From NCBI GenBank assembly GCA_032718475.1, contig JAUCBJ010008124.1, positions 47,501 to 111,500 on the forward strand: 64,000 nt of DNA, in the 5' to 3' direction. This document shows positions 11,191 to 26,280 of the stretch, piece by piece (the stretch's first letter is position 1; each line of letters starts with the position of its first letter). The notes beneath the pieces were generated by a model. That model did no database searches. It saw only the letters and a program-made list of their open reading frames with translations, and was not told where the DNA came from. The position numbers and the translations under genes are program-made. The stretch is from Nemertoderma westbladi (Eukaryota > Xenacoelomorpha > Nemertodermatida > Nemertodermatidae).

Positions 11191-14100
11191 GTTTGAGTGT
11201 AGACTTTAGAACCATAACAGGGTGTATGATTGTAGGATTTATGTTTGAGTGTAGACTTTAGAACCATAACAGGGTGTATGATTGTAGGATGTATGTTTGA
11301 GTGTAGACTTTAGAACCATAACAGGATGTATGATTGTAGGATGTATGTTTGAGTGTAGACTTTAGAACCATAACAGGGTGTATGATTGTAGGATGTATGT
11401 TTGAGTGTAGACTTTAGAACCATAACAGGATGTATGATTGTAGGATGTATGTTTGAGTGTAGACTTTAGAACCATAACAGGATGTATGATTGTAGGATGT
11501 ATGTTTGAGTGTAGACTTTAGAACCATAACAGGGTGTATGATTGTAAGATGTATGTTTGAGTGTAGACTTTAGAACCATAACAGGGTGTATGATTGTAGG
11601 ATGTATGTTTGAGTGTAGACTTTAGAACCATAACAGGATGTATGATTGTAGGATGTATGTTTGAGTGTAGACTTTAGAACCATAACAGGGTGTATGATTG
11701 TAGGAAGTAGTATGTTTGAGTGTAGACTTTAGAACCATAACAGGGTGTATGATTGTAGGATGTAGTATGTTTGAGTGTAGACTTTAGAACCATAACAGGG
11801 TGTATGATTGTAGGATGTATGTTTGAGTGTAGACTTTAGAACCATAACAGGATGTATGATTGTAGGATGTATGTTTGAGTGTAGACTTTAGAACCATAAC
11901 AGGGTGTATGATTGTAGGATGTAGTATGTTTGAGTGTAGACTTTAGAACCATAACAGGGTGTATGATTGTAGGATGTATGTTTGAGTGTAGACTTTAGAA
12001 CCATAACAGGGTGTATGATTGTAGGATGTAGTATGTTTGAGTGTAGACTTTAGAACCATAACAGGATGTATGATTGTAGGATGTATGTTTGAGTGTAGAC
12101 TTTAGAACCATAACAGGATGTATGATTGTAGGATGTATGTTTGAGTGTAGACTTTAGAACCATAACAGGGTGTATGATTGTAGGATGTAGTATGTTTGAG
12201 TGTAGACTTTAGAACCATAACAGGGTGTATGATTGTAGGATGTATGTTTGAGTGTAGACTTTAGAACCATAACAGGGTGTATGATTGTAGGATGTATGTT
12301 TGAGTGTAGACTTTAGAACCATAACAGGGTGTATGATTGTAGGATGTATGTTTGAGTGTAGACTTTAGAACCATAACAGGGTGTATGATTGTAGGATGTA
12401 GTATGTTTGAGTGTAGACTTTAGAACCATAACAGGGTGTATGATTGTAGGATGTATGTTTGAGTGTAGACTTTAGAACCATAACAGGGTGTATGACTGTA
12501 GGATGTATGTTTGAGTGTAGACTTTAGAACCATAACAGGGTGTATGACTGTAGGATGTATGTTTGAGTGTAGACTTTAGAACCATAACAGGGTGTATGAT
12601 TGTAGGAAGTAGTATGTTTGAGTGTAGACTTTAGAACCATAACAGGGTGTATGATTGTAGGATGTATGTTTGAGTGTAGACTTTAGAACCATAACAGGGT
12701 GTATGATTGTAGGATGTAGTATGTTTGAGTGTAGACTTTAGAACCATAACAGGGTGTATGATTGTAGGAAGTAGTATGTTTGAGTGTAGACTTTAGAACC
12801 ATAACAGGGTGTATGATTGTAGATTGTAGGATGTATGTTTGAGTGTAGACTTTAGAACCATAACAGGGTGTATGATTGTAGGATGTAGTATGTTTGAGTG
12901 TAGACTTTAGAACCATAACAGGGTGTATGATTGTAGGATGTATGTTTGAGTGTAGACTTTAGAACCATAACAGGGTGTATGACTGTAGGATGTATGTTTG
13001 AGTGTAGACTTTAGAACCATAACAGGGTGTATGATTGTAGGATGTAGTATGTTTGAGTGTAGACTTTAGAACCATAACAGGGTGTATGACTGTAGGATGT
13101 ATGTTTGTGTGTAGACTTTAGAACCATAACAGGGTGTATGATTGTAGGATGTATGTTTGAGTGTAGACTTTAGAACCATAGCAGGGTGTATGATTGTAGG
13201 ATGTAGTATGTTTGAGTGTAGACTTTAGAACCATAACAGGGTGTATGATTGTAGGATGTATGTTTGAGTGTAGACTTTAGAACCATAACAGGGTGTATGA
13301 CTGTAGGATGTATGTTTGAGTGTAGACTTTAGAACCATAACAGGGTGTATGATTGTAGGAAGTAGTATGTTTGAGTGTAGACTTTAGAACCATAACAGGG
13401 TGTATGATTGTAGGATGTATGTTTGAGTGTAGACTTTAGAACCATAACAGGGTGTATGATTGTAGGATGTAGTATGTTTGAGTGTAGACTTTAGAACCAT
13501 AACAGGGTGTATGACTGTAGGATGTATGTTTGTGTGTAGACTTTAGAACCATAACAGGGTGTATGATTGTAGGATGTATGTTTGAGTGTAGACTTTAGAA
13601 CCATAGCAGGGTGTATGATTGTAGGATGTAGTATGTTTGAGTGTAGACTTTAGAACCATAACAGGATGTATGATTGTAGGATGTATGTTTGAGTGTAGAC
13701 TTTAGAACCATAACAGGGTGTATGATTGTAGGAAGTAGTATGTTTGAGTGTAGACTTTAGAACCATAACAGGGTGTATGATTGTAGGATGTATGTTTGAG
13801 TGTAGACTTTAGAACCATAACAGGGTGTATGATTGTAGGATGTAGTATGTTTGAGTGTAGACTTTAGAACCATAACAGGGTGTATGATTGTAGGATGTAT
13901 GTTTGAGTGTAGACTTTAGAACCATAACAGGGTGTATGACTGTAGGATGTATGTTTGAGTGTAGACTTTAGAACCATAACAGGGTGTATGATTGTAGGAA
14001 GTATGTTTGAGTGTAGACTTTAGAACCATAACAGGGTGTATGACTGTAGGATGTATGTTTGAGTGTAGACTTTAGAACCATAACAGGGTGTATGACTGTA

Positions 14101-17100
14101 GGATGTATGTTTGAGTGTAGACTTTAGAACCATAACAGTGTGTATGATTGTAGGAAGTATGTTTGAGTGTAGACTTTAGAACCATAACAGGGTGTATGAT
14201 TGTAGGATGTATGTTTGAGTGTAGACTTTAGAACCATAACAGGGTGTATGACTGTAGGATGTATGTTTGAGTGTAGACTTTAGAACCATAACAGGGTGTA
14301 TGATTGTAGGAAGTAGTATGTTTGAGTGTAGACTTTAGAACCATAACAGGGTGTATGATTGTAGGATGTATGTTTGAGTGTAGACTTTAGAACCATAACA
14401 GGGTGTATGATTGTAGGAAGTATGTTTGAGTGTAGACTTTAGAACCATAACAGGGTGTATGATTGTAGGATGTAGTATGTTTGAGTGTAGACTTTAGAAC
14501 CATAACAGGGTGTATGACTGTAGGATGTATGTTTGTGTGTAGACTTTAGAACCATAACAGGGTGTATGATTGTAGGATGTATGTTTGAGTGTAGACTTTA
14601 GAACCATAGCAGGGTGTATGATTGTAGGATGTAGTATGTTTGAGTGTAGACTTTAGAACCATAACAGGATGTATGATTGTAGGATGTATGTTTGAGTGTA
14701 GACTTTAGAACCATAACAGGGTGTATGATTGTAGGATGTAGTATGTTTGAGTGTAGACTTTAGAACCATAACAGGATGAATGATTGTAGGATGTATGTTT
14801 GAGTGTAGACTTTAGAACCATAACAGGATGTATGATTGTAGGATGTAGTATGTTTGAGTGTAGACTTTAGAACCATAACAGGATGTATGATTGTAGATTG
14901 TAGGATGTATGTTTGAGTGTAGTCTTTAGAACCATAACAAGGTGTATGATTGTAGATTGTAGGATGTATGTTTGAGTGTAGTCTTTAGAACCATAACAAG
15001 GTGTATGATTGTAGGATGTAGTATGTTTGAGTGTAGACTTTAGAACCATAACAGGGTGTATGATTGTAGATTGTAGGATGTATGTTTGAGTGTAGACTTT
15101 AGAACCATAACAGGATAAATGATTGTAGATTGTAGGATGTATGTTTGAGTGTAGACTTTAGAACCATAACAGGATAAATGATTGTAGATTGTAGGAAGTA
15201 TGTTTGAGTGTAGACTTTAGAACCATAACAGGGTGTATGATTGTAGGATGTATGTTTGAGTGTAGACTTTAGAACCATAACAGGGTGTATGATTGTAGGA
15301 TGTAGTATGTTTGAGTGTAGACTTTAGAACCATAACAGGGTGTATGATTGTAGGATGTATGTTTGAGTGTAGACTTTAGAACCATAACAGGGTGTATGAT
15401 TGTAGGATGTAGTATGTTTGAGTGTAGACTTTAGAACCATAACAGGATGTATGATTGTAGGATGTAGTATGTTTGAGTGTAGACTTTAGAACCATAACAG
15501 GGTGTATGATTATAGGATGTATGTTTGAGTGTAGACTTTAGAACCATAACAGGGTGTATGATTGTAGGATGTATGTTTGAGTGTAGACTTTAGAACCATA
15601 ACAGGGTGTATGATTGTAGGATGTAGTATGTTTGAGTGTAGACTTTAGAACCATAACAGGGTGTATGATTGTAGGATGTAGTATGTTTGAGTGTAGACTT
15701 TAGAACCATAACAGGGTGTATGATTGTAGGATGTATGTTTGAGTGTAGACTTTAGAACCATAACAGGGTGTATGATTGTAGGATGTAGTATGTTTGAGTG
15801 TAGACTTTAGAACCATAACAGGGTGTATGATTGTAGGATGTATGTTTGAGTGTAGACTTTAGAACCATAGCAGGGTGTATGATTGTAGGATGTAGTATGT
15901 TTGAGTGTAGACTTTAGAACCATAACAGGGTGTATGATTGTAGGATGTAGTATGTTTGAGTGTAGACTTTAGAACCATAACAGGGTGTATGATTGTAGGA
16001 TGTATGTTTGAGTGTAGACTTTAGAACCATAACAGGATGTATGATTGTAGGATGTATGTTTGAGTGTAGACTTTAGAACCATAACAGGGTGTATGATTGT
16101 AGGATGTAGTATGTTTGAGTGTAGACTTTAGAACCATAACAGGATGTATGATTGTAGGATGTATGTTTGAGTGTAGACTTTAGAACCATAACAGGGTGTA
16201 TGATTGTAGGAAGTATGTTTGAGTGTAGACTTTAGAACCATAACAGGATGAATGATTGTAGGATGTAGTATGTTTGAGTGTAGACTTTAGAACCATAACA
16301 GGGTGTATGATTGTAGGATGTATGTTTGAGTGTAGACTTTAGAACCATAACAGGGTGTATGATTGTAGGATGTAGTATGTTTGAGTGTAGACTTTAGAAC
16401 CATAACAGGATGTATGATTGTAGGATGTATGTTTGAGTGTAGACTTTAGAACCATAACAGGGTGTATGATTGTAGGAAGTATGTTTGAGTGTAGACTTTA
16501 GAACCATAACAGGATGAATGATTGTAGGATGTAGTATGTTTGAGTGTAGACTTTAGAACCATAACAGGATGTATGATTGTAGGATGTAGTATGTTTGAGT
16601 GTAGACTTTAGAACCATAACAGGGTGTATGATTGTAGGATGTATGTTTGAGTGTAGACTTTAGAACCATAACAGGATGTATGATTGTAGGATGTATGTTT
16701 GAGTGTAGACTTTAGAACCATAACAGGGTGTATGATTGTAGGATGTAGTATGTTTGAGTGTAGACTTTAGAACCATAACAGGGTGTATGATTGTAGGATG
16801 TATGTTTGAGTGTAGACTTTAGAACCATAGCAGGGTGTATGATTGTAGGATGTAGTATGTTTGAGTGTAGACTTTAGAACCATAACAGGGTGTATGATTG
16901 TAGGATGTATGTTTGAGTGTAGACTTTAGAACCATAACAGGGTGTATGATTGTAGGATGTAGTATGTTTGAGTGTAGACTTTAGAACCATAACAGGATGA
17001 ATGATTGTAGATTGTAGGATGTATGTTTGAGTGTAGACTTTAGAACCATAGCAGGGTGTATGATTGTAGGATGTAGTATGTTTGAGTGTAGACTTTAGAA

Positions 17101-20100
17101 CCATAACAGGGTGTATGATTGTAGGATGTATGTTTGAGTGTAGACTTTAGAACCATAGCAGGGTGTATGATTGTAGGATGTAGTATGTTTGAGTGTAGAC
17201 TTTAGAACCATAACAGGGTGTATGATTGTAGGATGTATGTTTGAGTGTAGACTTTAGAACCATAACAGGGTGTATGATTGTAGGATGTAGTATGTTTGAG
17301 TGTAGACTTTAGAACCATAACAGGATGTATGATTGTAGGATGTATGTTTGAGTGTAGACTTTAGAACCATAACAGGGTGTATGATTGTAGGATGTATGTT
17401 TGAGTGTAGACTTTAGAACCATAACAGGGTGTATGATTGTAGGATGTAGTATGTTTGAGTGTAGACTTTAGAACCATAACAGGATGAATGATTGTAGGAT
17501 GTAGTATGTTTGAGTGTAGACTTTAGAACCATAACAGGATGTATGATTGTAGGATGTAGTATGTTTGAGTGTAGACTTTAGAACCATAACAGGGTGTATG
17601 ATTGTAGGATGTATGTTTGAGTGTAGACTTTAGAACCATAACAGGATGTATGATTGTAGGATGTATGTTTGAGTGTAGACTTTAGAACCATAACAGGGTG
17701 TATGATTGTAGGATGTAGTATGTTTGAGTGTAGACTTTAGAACCATAACAGGGTGTATGATTGTAGGATGTATGTTTGAGTGTAGACTTTAGAACCATAG
17801 CAGGGTGTATGATTGTAGGATGTAGTATGTTTGAGTGTAGACTTTAGAACCATAACAGGGTGTATGATTGTAGGATGTATGTTTGAGTGTAGACTTTAGA
17901 ACCATAACAGGGTGTATGATTGTAGGATGTAGTATGTTTGAGTGTAGACTTTAGAACCATAACAGGATGAATGATTGTAGGATGTAGTATGTTTGAGTGT
18001 AGACTTTAGAACCATAACAGGATGTATGATTGTAGATTGTAGGATGTATGTTTGAGTGTAGTCTTTAGAACCATAACAAGGTGTATGATTGTAGATTGTA
18101 GGATGTATGTTTGAGTGTAGACTTTAGAACCATAACAGGATAAATGATTGTAGGATGTATGTTTGAGTGTAGTCTTTAGAACCATAACAGGGTGTATGAT
18201 TGTAGGATGTATGTTTGAGTGTAGACTTTAGAACCATAACAGGGTGTATGATTGTAGATTGTATGTTTGAGTGTAGTCTTTAGAACCATAACAAGGTGTA
18301 TGATTGTAGGATGTAGTATGTTTGAGTGTAGACTTTAGAACCATAACAGGGTGTATGATTGTAGATTGTAGGATGTATGTTTGAGTGTAGACTTTAGAAC
18401 CATAACAGGATAAATGATTGTAGATTGTAGGATGTATGTTTGAGTGTAGACTTTAGAACCATAACAGGATAAATGATTGTAGATTGTAGGATGTATGTTT
18501 GAGTGTAGACTTTAGAACCATAACAGGATAAATGATTGTAGATTGTAGGAAGTATGTTTGAGTGTAGACTTTAGAACCATAACAGGGTGTATGATTGTAG
18601 GATGTATGTTTGAGTGTAGACTTTAGAACCATAACAGGGTGTATGATTGTAGGATGTAGTATGTTTGAGTGTAGTCTTTAGAACCATAACAAGGTGTATG
18701 ATTGTAGGATGTAGTATGTTTGAGTGTAGACTTTAGAACCATAACAGGGTGTATGATTGTAGATTGTAGGATGTATGTTTGAGTGTAGACTTTAGAACCA
18801 TAACAGGATAAATGATTGTAGATTGTAGGATGTATGTTTGAGTGTAGACTTTAGAACCATAACAGGATAAATGATTGTAGATTGTAGGAAGTATGTTTGA
18901 GTGTAGACTTTAGAACCATAACAGGGTGTATGATTGTAGGATGTATGTTTGAGTGTAGACTTTAGAACCATAACAGGGTGTATGATTGTAGGATGTAGTA
19001 TGTTAGAGTGTAGACTTTAGAACCATAACAGGGTGTATGATTGTAGGATGTATGTTTGAGTGTAGTCTTTAGAACCATAACAGGGTGTATGATTGTAGGA
19101 TGTATGTTTGAGTGTAGACTTTAGAACCATAACAGGGAGTATGATTGTAGGATGTAGTATGTTTGAGTGTAGACTTTAGAACCATAACAGGATGAATGAT
19201 TGTAGGATGTATGTTTGAGTGTAGTCTTTAGAACCATAACAGGGTGTATGATTGTAGGATGTATGTTTGAGTGTAGACTTTAGAACCATAACAGGGTGTA
19301 TGATTGTAGGATGTATGTTTGAGTGTAGACTTTAGAACCATAACAGGGTGTATGATTGTAGGATGTAGTATGTTAGAGTGTAGACTTTAGAACCATAACA
19401 GGGTGTATGATTGTAGGATGTATGTTTGAGTGTAGTCTTTAGAACCATAACAGGGTGTATGATTGTAGGATGTATGTTTGAGTGTAGACTTTAGAACCAT
19501 AACAGGGAGTATGATTGTAGGATGTAGTATGTTTGAGTGTAGACTTTAGAACCATAACAGGGTGTATGATTGTAGGATGTATGTTTGAGTGTAGACTTTA
19601 GAACCATAACAGGGTGTATGATTGTAGGATGTAGTATGTTAGAGTGTAGACTTTAGAACCATAACAGGGTGTATGATTGTAGGATGTATGTTTGAGTGTA
19701 GTCTTTAGAACCATAACAGGGTGTATGATTGTAGGATGTATGTTTGAGTGTAGACTTTAGAACCATAACAGGATGAATGATTGTAGGATGTAGTATGTTT
19801 GAGTGTAGACTTTAGAACCATAACAGGGTGTATGATTGTAGGATGTATGTTTGAGTGTAGACTTTAGAACCATAACAGGATGTATGATTGTAGGATGTAT
19901 GTTTGAGTGTAGACTTTAGAACCATAACAGGGTGTATGATTGTAGGATGTAGTATGTTTGAGTGTAGACTTTAGAACCATAACAGGGTGTATGATTGTAG
20001 GATGTAGTATGTTTGAGTGTAGACTTTAGAACCATAACAAGGTGTATGATTGTAGGATGTATGTTTGAGTGTAGACTTTAGAACCATAACAGGGTGTATG

Positions 20101-23100
20101 ATTGTAGGATGTATGTTTGAGTGTAGTCTTTAGAACCATAGCAGGGTGTATGATTGTAGGATGTATGTTTGAGTGTAGACTTTAGAACCATAACAGGGTG
20201 TATGATTGTAGGATGTATGTTTGAGTGTAGACTTTAGAACCATAACAGGGTGTATGATTGTAGGATGTAGTATGTTTGAGTGTAGACTTTAGAACCATAA
20301 CAGGGTGTATGATTGTAGGATGTATGTTTGAGTGTAGACTTTAGAACCATAACAGGGTGTATGATTGTAGGATGTAGTATGTTTGAGTGTAGACTTTAGA
20401 ACCATAACAGGGTGTATGATTGTAGGATGTATGTTTGAGTGTAGACTTTAGAACCATAACAGGATGTATGATTGTAGGATGTATGTTTGAGTGTAGACTT
20501 TAGAACCATAACAGGGTGTATGATTGTAGGATGTATGTTTGAGTGTAGACTTTAGAACCATAACAGGGTGTATGATTGTAGGATGTATGTTTGAGTGTAG
20601 ACTTTAGAACCATAACAGGGTGTATGATTGTAGGATGTAGTATGTTTGAGTGTAGACTTTAGAACCATAACAGGGTGTATGATTGTAGGATGTATGTTTG
20701 AGTGTAGACTTTAGAACCATAACAGGGTGTATGATTGTAGGATGTATGTTTGAGTGTAGACTTTAGAACCATAACAGGGTGTATGATTGTAGGATGTAGT
20801 ATGTTTGAGTGTAGACTTTAGAACCATAACAGGATGTATGATTGTAGGATGTATGTTTGAGTGTAGACTTTAGAACCATAACAGGGTGTATGATTGTAGG
20901 ATGTAGTATGTTTGAGTGTAGACTTTAGAACCATAACAGGATGTATGATTGTAGGATGTATGTTTGAGTGTAGACTTTAGAACCATAACAGGGTGTATGA
21001 TTGTAGGATGTAGTATGTTTGAGTGTAGACTTTAGAACCATAACAGGGTGTATGATTGTAGGATGTATGTTTGAGTGTAGACTTTAGAACCATAACAGGG
21101 TGTATGATTGTAGGATGTATGTTTGAGTGTAGACTTTAGAACCATAACAGGGTGTATGATTGTAGGATGTAGTATGTTTGAGTGTAGACTTTAGAACCAT
21201 AACAGGGTGTATGATTGTAGGATGTATGTTTGAGTGTAGACTTTAGAACCATAACAGGGTGTATGATTGTAGGATGTATGTTTGAGTGTAGACTTTAGAA
21301 CCATAACAGGGTGTATGATTGTAGGATGTATGTTTGAGTGTAGACTTTAGAACCATAACAGGGTGTATGATTGTAGGATGTATGTTTGAGTGTAGACTTT
21401 AGAACCATAACAGGGTGTATGATTGTAGGATGTATGTTTGAGTGTAGACTTTAGAACCATAACAGGGTGTATGATTGTAGGATGTATGTTTGAGTGTAGA
21501 CTTTAGAACCATAACAGGGTGTATGATTGTAGGATGTATGTTTGAGTGTAGACTTTAGAACCATAGCAGGGTGTATGATTGTAGGATGTAGTATGTTTGA
21601 GTGTAGACTTTAGAACCATAACAGGGTGTATGATTGTAGGATGTAGTATGTTTGAGTGTAGACTTTAGAACCATAACAGGGTGTATGATTGTAGGATGTA
21701 TGTTTGAGTGTAGACTTTAGAACCATAACAGGGTGTATGATTGTAGGATGTATGTTTGAGTGTAGACTTTAGAACCATAACAGGGTGTATGATTGTAGGA
21801 TGTATGTTTGAGTGTAGACTTTAGAACCATAACAGGGTGTATGATTGTAGGATGTAGTATGTTTGAGTGTAGACTTTAGAACCATAACAGGGTGTATGAT
21901 TGTAGGATGTATGTTTGAGTGTAGACTTTAGAACCATAACAGGGTGTATGATTGTAGGATGTATGTTTGAGTGTAGACTTTAGAACCATAACAGGGTGTA
22001 TGATTGTAGGATGTATGTTTGAGTGTAGACTTTAGAACCATAACAGGGTGTATGATTGTAGGATGTATGTTTGAGTGTAGACTTTAGAACCATAACAGGG
22101 TGTATGATTGTAGGATGTATGTTTGAGTGTAGACTTTAGAACCATAACAGGGTGTATGATTGTAGGATGTAGTATGTTTGAGTGTAGACTTTAGAACCAT
22201 AACAGGGTGTATGATTGTAGGATGTATGTTTGAGTGTAGACTTTAGAACCATAACAGGGTGTATGATTGTAGGATGTAGTATGTTTGAGTGTAGACTTTA
22301 GAACCATAACAGGGTGTATGATTGTAGGATGTATGTTTGAGTGTAGACTTTAGAACCATAACAGGGTGTATGATTGTAGGATGTAGTATGTTTGAGTGTA
22401 GACTTTAGAACCATAACAGGGTGTATGATTGTAGGATGTATGTTTGAGTGTAGACTTTAGAACCATAACAGGGTGTATGATTGTAGGATGTATGTTTGAG
22501 TGTAGACTTTAGAACCATAACAGGGTGTATGATTGTAGGATGTATGTTTGAGTGTAGACTTTAGAACCATAACAGGGTGTATGATTGTAGGATGTAGTAT
22601 GTTTGAGTGTAGACTTTAGAACCATAACAGGGTGTATGATTGTAGGATGTATGTTTGAGTGTAGACTTTAGAACCATAACAGGGTGTATGATTGTAGGAT
22701 GTATGTTTGAGTGTAGACTTTAGAACCATAACAGGGTGTATGATTGTAGGATGTATGTTTGAGTGTAGACTTTAGAACCATAACAGGGTGTATGATTGTA
22801 GGATGTAGTATGTTTGAGTGTAGACTTTAGAACCATAACAGGGTGTATGATTGTAGGATGTATGTTTGAGTGTAGACTTTAGAACCATAACAGGGTGTAT
22901 GATTGTAGGATGTAGTATGTTTGAGTGTAGACTTTAGAACCATAACAGGGTGTATGATTGTAGGATGTAGTATGTTTGAGTGTAGACTTTAGAACCATAA
23001 CAGGATGTATGATTGTAGGATGTATGTTTGAGTGTAGACTTTAGAACCATAACGGGGTGTATGATTGTAGGATGTATGTTTGAGTGTAGACTTTAGAACC

Positions 23101-23988
23101 ATAACAGGGTGTATGATTGTAGGATGTATGTTTGAGTGTAGACTTTAGAACCATAACAGGGTGTATGATTGTAGGATGTATGTTTGAGTGTAGACTTTAG
23201 AACCATAACAGGGTGTATGATTGTAGGATGTATGTTTGAGTGTAGACTTTAGAACCATAACAGGGTGTATGATTGTAGGATGTAGTATGTTTGAGTGTAG
23301 ACTTTAGAACCATAACAGGGTGTATGATTGTAGGATGTATGTTTGAGTGTAGACTTTAGAACCATAACAGGGTGTATGATTGAAGGATGTAGTATGTTTG
23401 AGTGTAGACTTTAGAACCATAACAGGGTGTATGATTGTAGGATGTATGTTTGAGTGTAGACTTTAGAACCATAACAGGGTGTATGATTATAGGATGTATG
23501 TTTGAGTGTAGACTTTAGAACCATAACAGGGTGTATGATTGTAGGATGTATGTTTGAGTGTAGACTTTAGAACCATAACAGGGTGTATGATTGTAGGATG
23601 TAGTATGTTTGAGTGTAGACTTTAGAACCATAACAGGGTGTATGATTGTAGGATGTATGTTTGAGTGTAGACTTTAGAACCATAACAGGGTGTATGATTG
23701 TAGGATGTATGTTTGAGTGTAGACTTTAGAACCATAACAGGGTGTATGATTGTAGGAAGTATGTTTGAGTGTAGACTTTAGAACCATAACAGGGTGTATG
23801 ATTGTAGGATGTATGTTTGAGTGTAGACTTTAGAACCATAACAGGGTGTATGATTGTAGGATGTAGTATGTTTGAGTGTAGACTTTAGAACCATAACAGG
23901 GTGTATGATTGTAGGATGTATGTTTGAGTGTAGACTTTAGAACCATAACAGGGTGAATGATTGTAGGATGTATGTTTGAGTGTAGACT
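11191..23988 (+). repeat. Satellite sub-block: mixed 52/55-bp units with clusters of 59-bp units
   Basis: This part is mainly alternating 52- and 55-bp (GTAGTATG) units. GACTGTAGG variants cluster between about 12.5 and 14.5 kb. Clusters of 59-bp GATTGTAGG units lie at about 14.9-15.2 kb and 18.0-18.9 kb. A run of AACAGGATAAATG variants accompanies the latter. The stretch from about 20 to 23 kb is comparatively uniform. Confidence 0.75.
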
Positions 23989-26280
23989 TTAGAACCATAA
24001 CAGGGTGAATGATTGTAGGATGTATGTTTGAGTGTAGACTTTAGAACCATAACAGGGTGTATGAGATGTATGTTTGAGTGTAGACTTTAGAACCATAACA
24101 GGGTGTATGATTGTAGATTGTAGGATGTATGTTTGAGTGTAGACTTTAGAACCATAACAGGGTGTATGATTGTAGGATGTATGTTTGAGTGTAGACTTTA
24201 GAACCATAACAGGGTGTATGATTGTAGGATGTAGTATGTTTGAGTGTAGACTTTAGAACCATAACAGGGTGTATGATTGTAGGATGTATGTTTGAGTGTA
24301 GACTTTAGAACCATAACAGGGTGTATGATTGTAGGATGTAGTATGTTTGAGTGTAGACTTTAGAACCATAACAGGGTGTATGATTGTAGGATGTATGTTT
24401 GAGTGTAGACTTTAGAACCATAACAGGGTGTATGATTGTAGGATGTAGTATGTTTGAGTGTAGACTTTAGAACCATAACAGGGTGTATGATTGTAGGATG
24501 TATGTTTGAGTGTAGACTTTAGAACCATAACAGGGTGTATGATTGTAGGATGTAGTATGTTTGAGTGTAGACTTTAGAACCATAACAGGGTGTATGATTG
24601 TAGGATGTATGTTTGAGTGTAGACTTTAGAACCATAACAGGGTGTATGATTGTAGGATGTATGTTTGAGTGTAGACTTTAGAACCATAACAGGGTGTATG
24701 ATTGTAGGAAGTATGTTTGAGTGTAGACTTTAGAACCATAACAGGGTGTATGATTGTAGGATGTATGTTTGAGTGTAGACTTTAGAACCATAACAGGGTG
24801 TATGATTGTAGGATGTAGTATGTTTGAGTGTAGACTTTAGAACCATAACAGGGTGTATGATTGTAGGATGTATGTTTGAGTGTAGACTTTAGAACCATAA
24901 CAGGGTGTATGATTGTAGGATGTATGTTTGAGTGTAGACTTTAGAACCATAACAGGGTGTATGATTGTAGGATGTAGTATGTTTGAGTGTAGACTTTAGA
25001 ACCATAACAGGGTGTATGATTGTAGGATGTATGTTTGAGTGTAGACTTTAGAACCATAACAGGGTGTATGATTGTAGGATGTATGTTTGAGTGTAGACTT
25101 TAGAACCATAACAGGGTGTATGATTGTAGGAAGTATGTTTGAGTGTAGACTTTAGAACCATAACAGGGTGTATGATTGTAGGATGTATGTTTGAGTGTAG
25201 ACTTTAGAACCATAACAGGGTGTATGATTGTAGGAAGTATGTTTGAGTGTAGACTTTAGAACCATAACAGGGTGTATGATTGTAGGATGTATGTTTGAGT
25301 GTAGACTTTAGAACCATAACAGGGTGTATGATTGTAGGATGTAGTATGTTTGAGTGTAGACTTTAGAACCATAACAGGGTGTATGACTGTAGGATGTATG
25401 TTTGAGTGTAGACTTTAGAACCATAACAGGGTGTATGATTGTAGGATGTATGTTTGAGTGTAGTCTTTAGAACCATAGCAGGGTGTATGATTGTAGGATG
25501 TATGTTTGAGTGTAGACTTTAGAACCATAACAGGGTGAATGATTGTAGGATGTATGTTTGAGTGTAGACTTTAGAACCATAACAGGGTGTATGAGATGTA
25601 TGTTTGAGTGTAGACTTTAGAACCATAACAGGGTGTATGATTGTAGGATGTATGTTTGAGTGTAGACTTTAGAACCATAACAGGGTGAATGATTGTAGGA
25701 TGTATGTTTGAGTGTAGACTTTAGAACCATAACAGGGTGAATGATTGTAGGATGTATGTTTGAGTGTAGACTTTAGAACCATAACAGGGTGTATGAGATG
25801 TATGTTTGAGTGTAGACTTTAGAACCATAACAGGGTGTATGATTGTAGATTGTAGGATGTATGTTTGAGTGTAGACTTTAGAACCATAACAGGGTGTATG
25901 ATTGTAGGATGTATGTTTGAGTGTAGACTTTAGAACCATAACAGGGTGAATGATTGTAGGATGTATGTTTGAGTGTAGACTTTAGAACCATAACAGGGTG
26001 TATGAGATGTATGTTTGAGTGTAGACTTTAGAACCATAACAGGGTGTATGATTGTAGATTGTAGGATGTATGTTTGAGTGTAGTCTTTAGAACCATAACA
26101 GGGTGAATGATTGTAGGATGTATGTTTGAGTGTAGACTTTAGAACCATAACAGGGTGTATGATTGTAGATTGTAGGATGTATGTTTGAGTGTAGTCTTTA
26201 GAACCATAACAGGGTGTATGATTGTAGGATGTAGTATGTTTGAGTGTAGACTTTAGAACCATAACAGGGTGTATGATTGT
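23989..26280 (+). repeat. Satellite sub-block with four 46-bp deletion units
   Basis: Four units lost six bases, so TATGATTGTAGGATG became TATGAGATG. They lie near 24061, 25591, 25793 and 26002. The surrounding sequence at 23989-24207 and 25721-25939 encodes identical minus-strand open frames at a spacing of 1732 bp, which marks a block duplication that carried the deletion with it. Confidence 0.85.
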
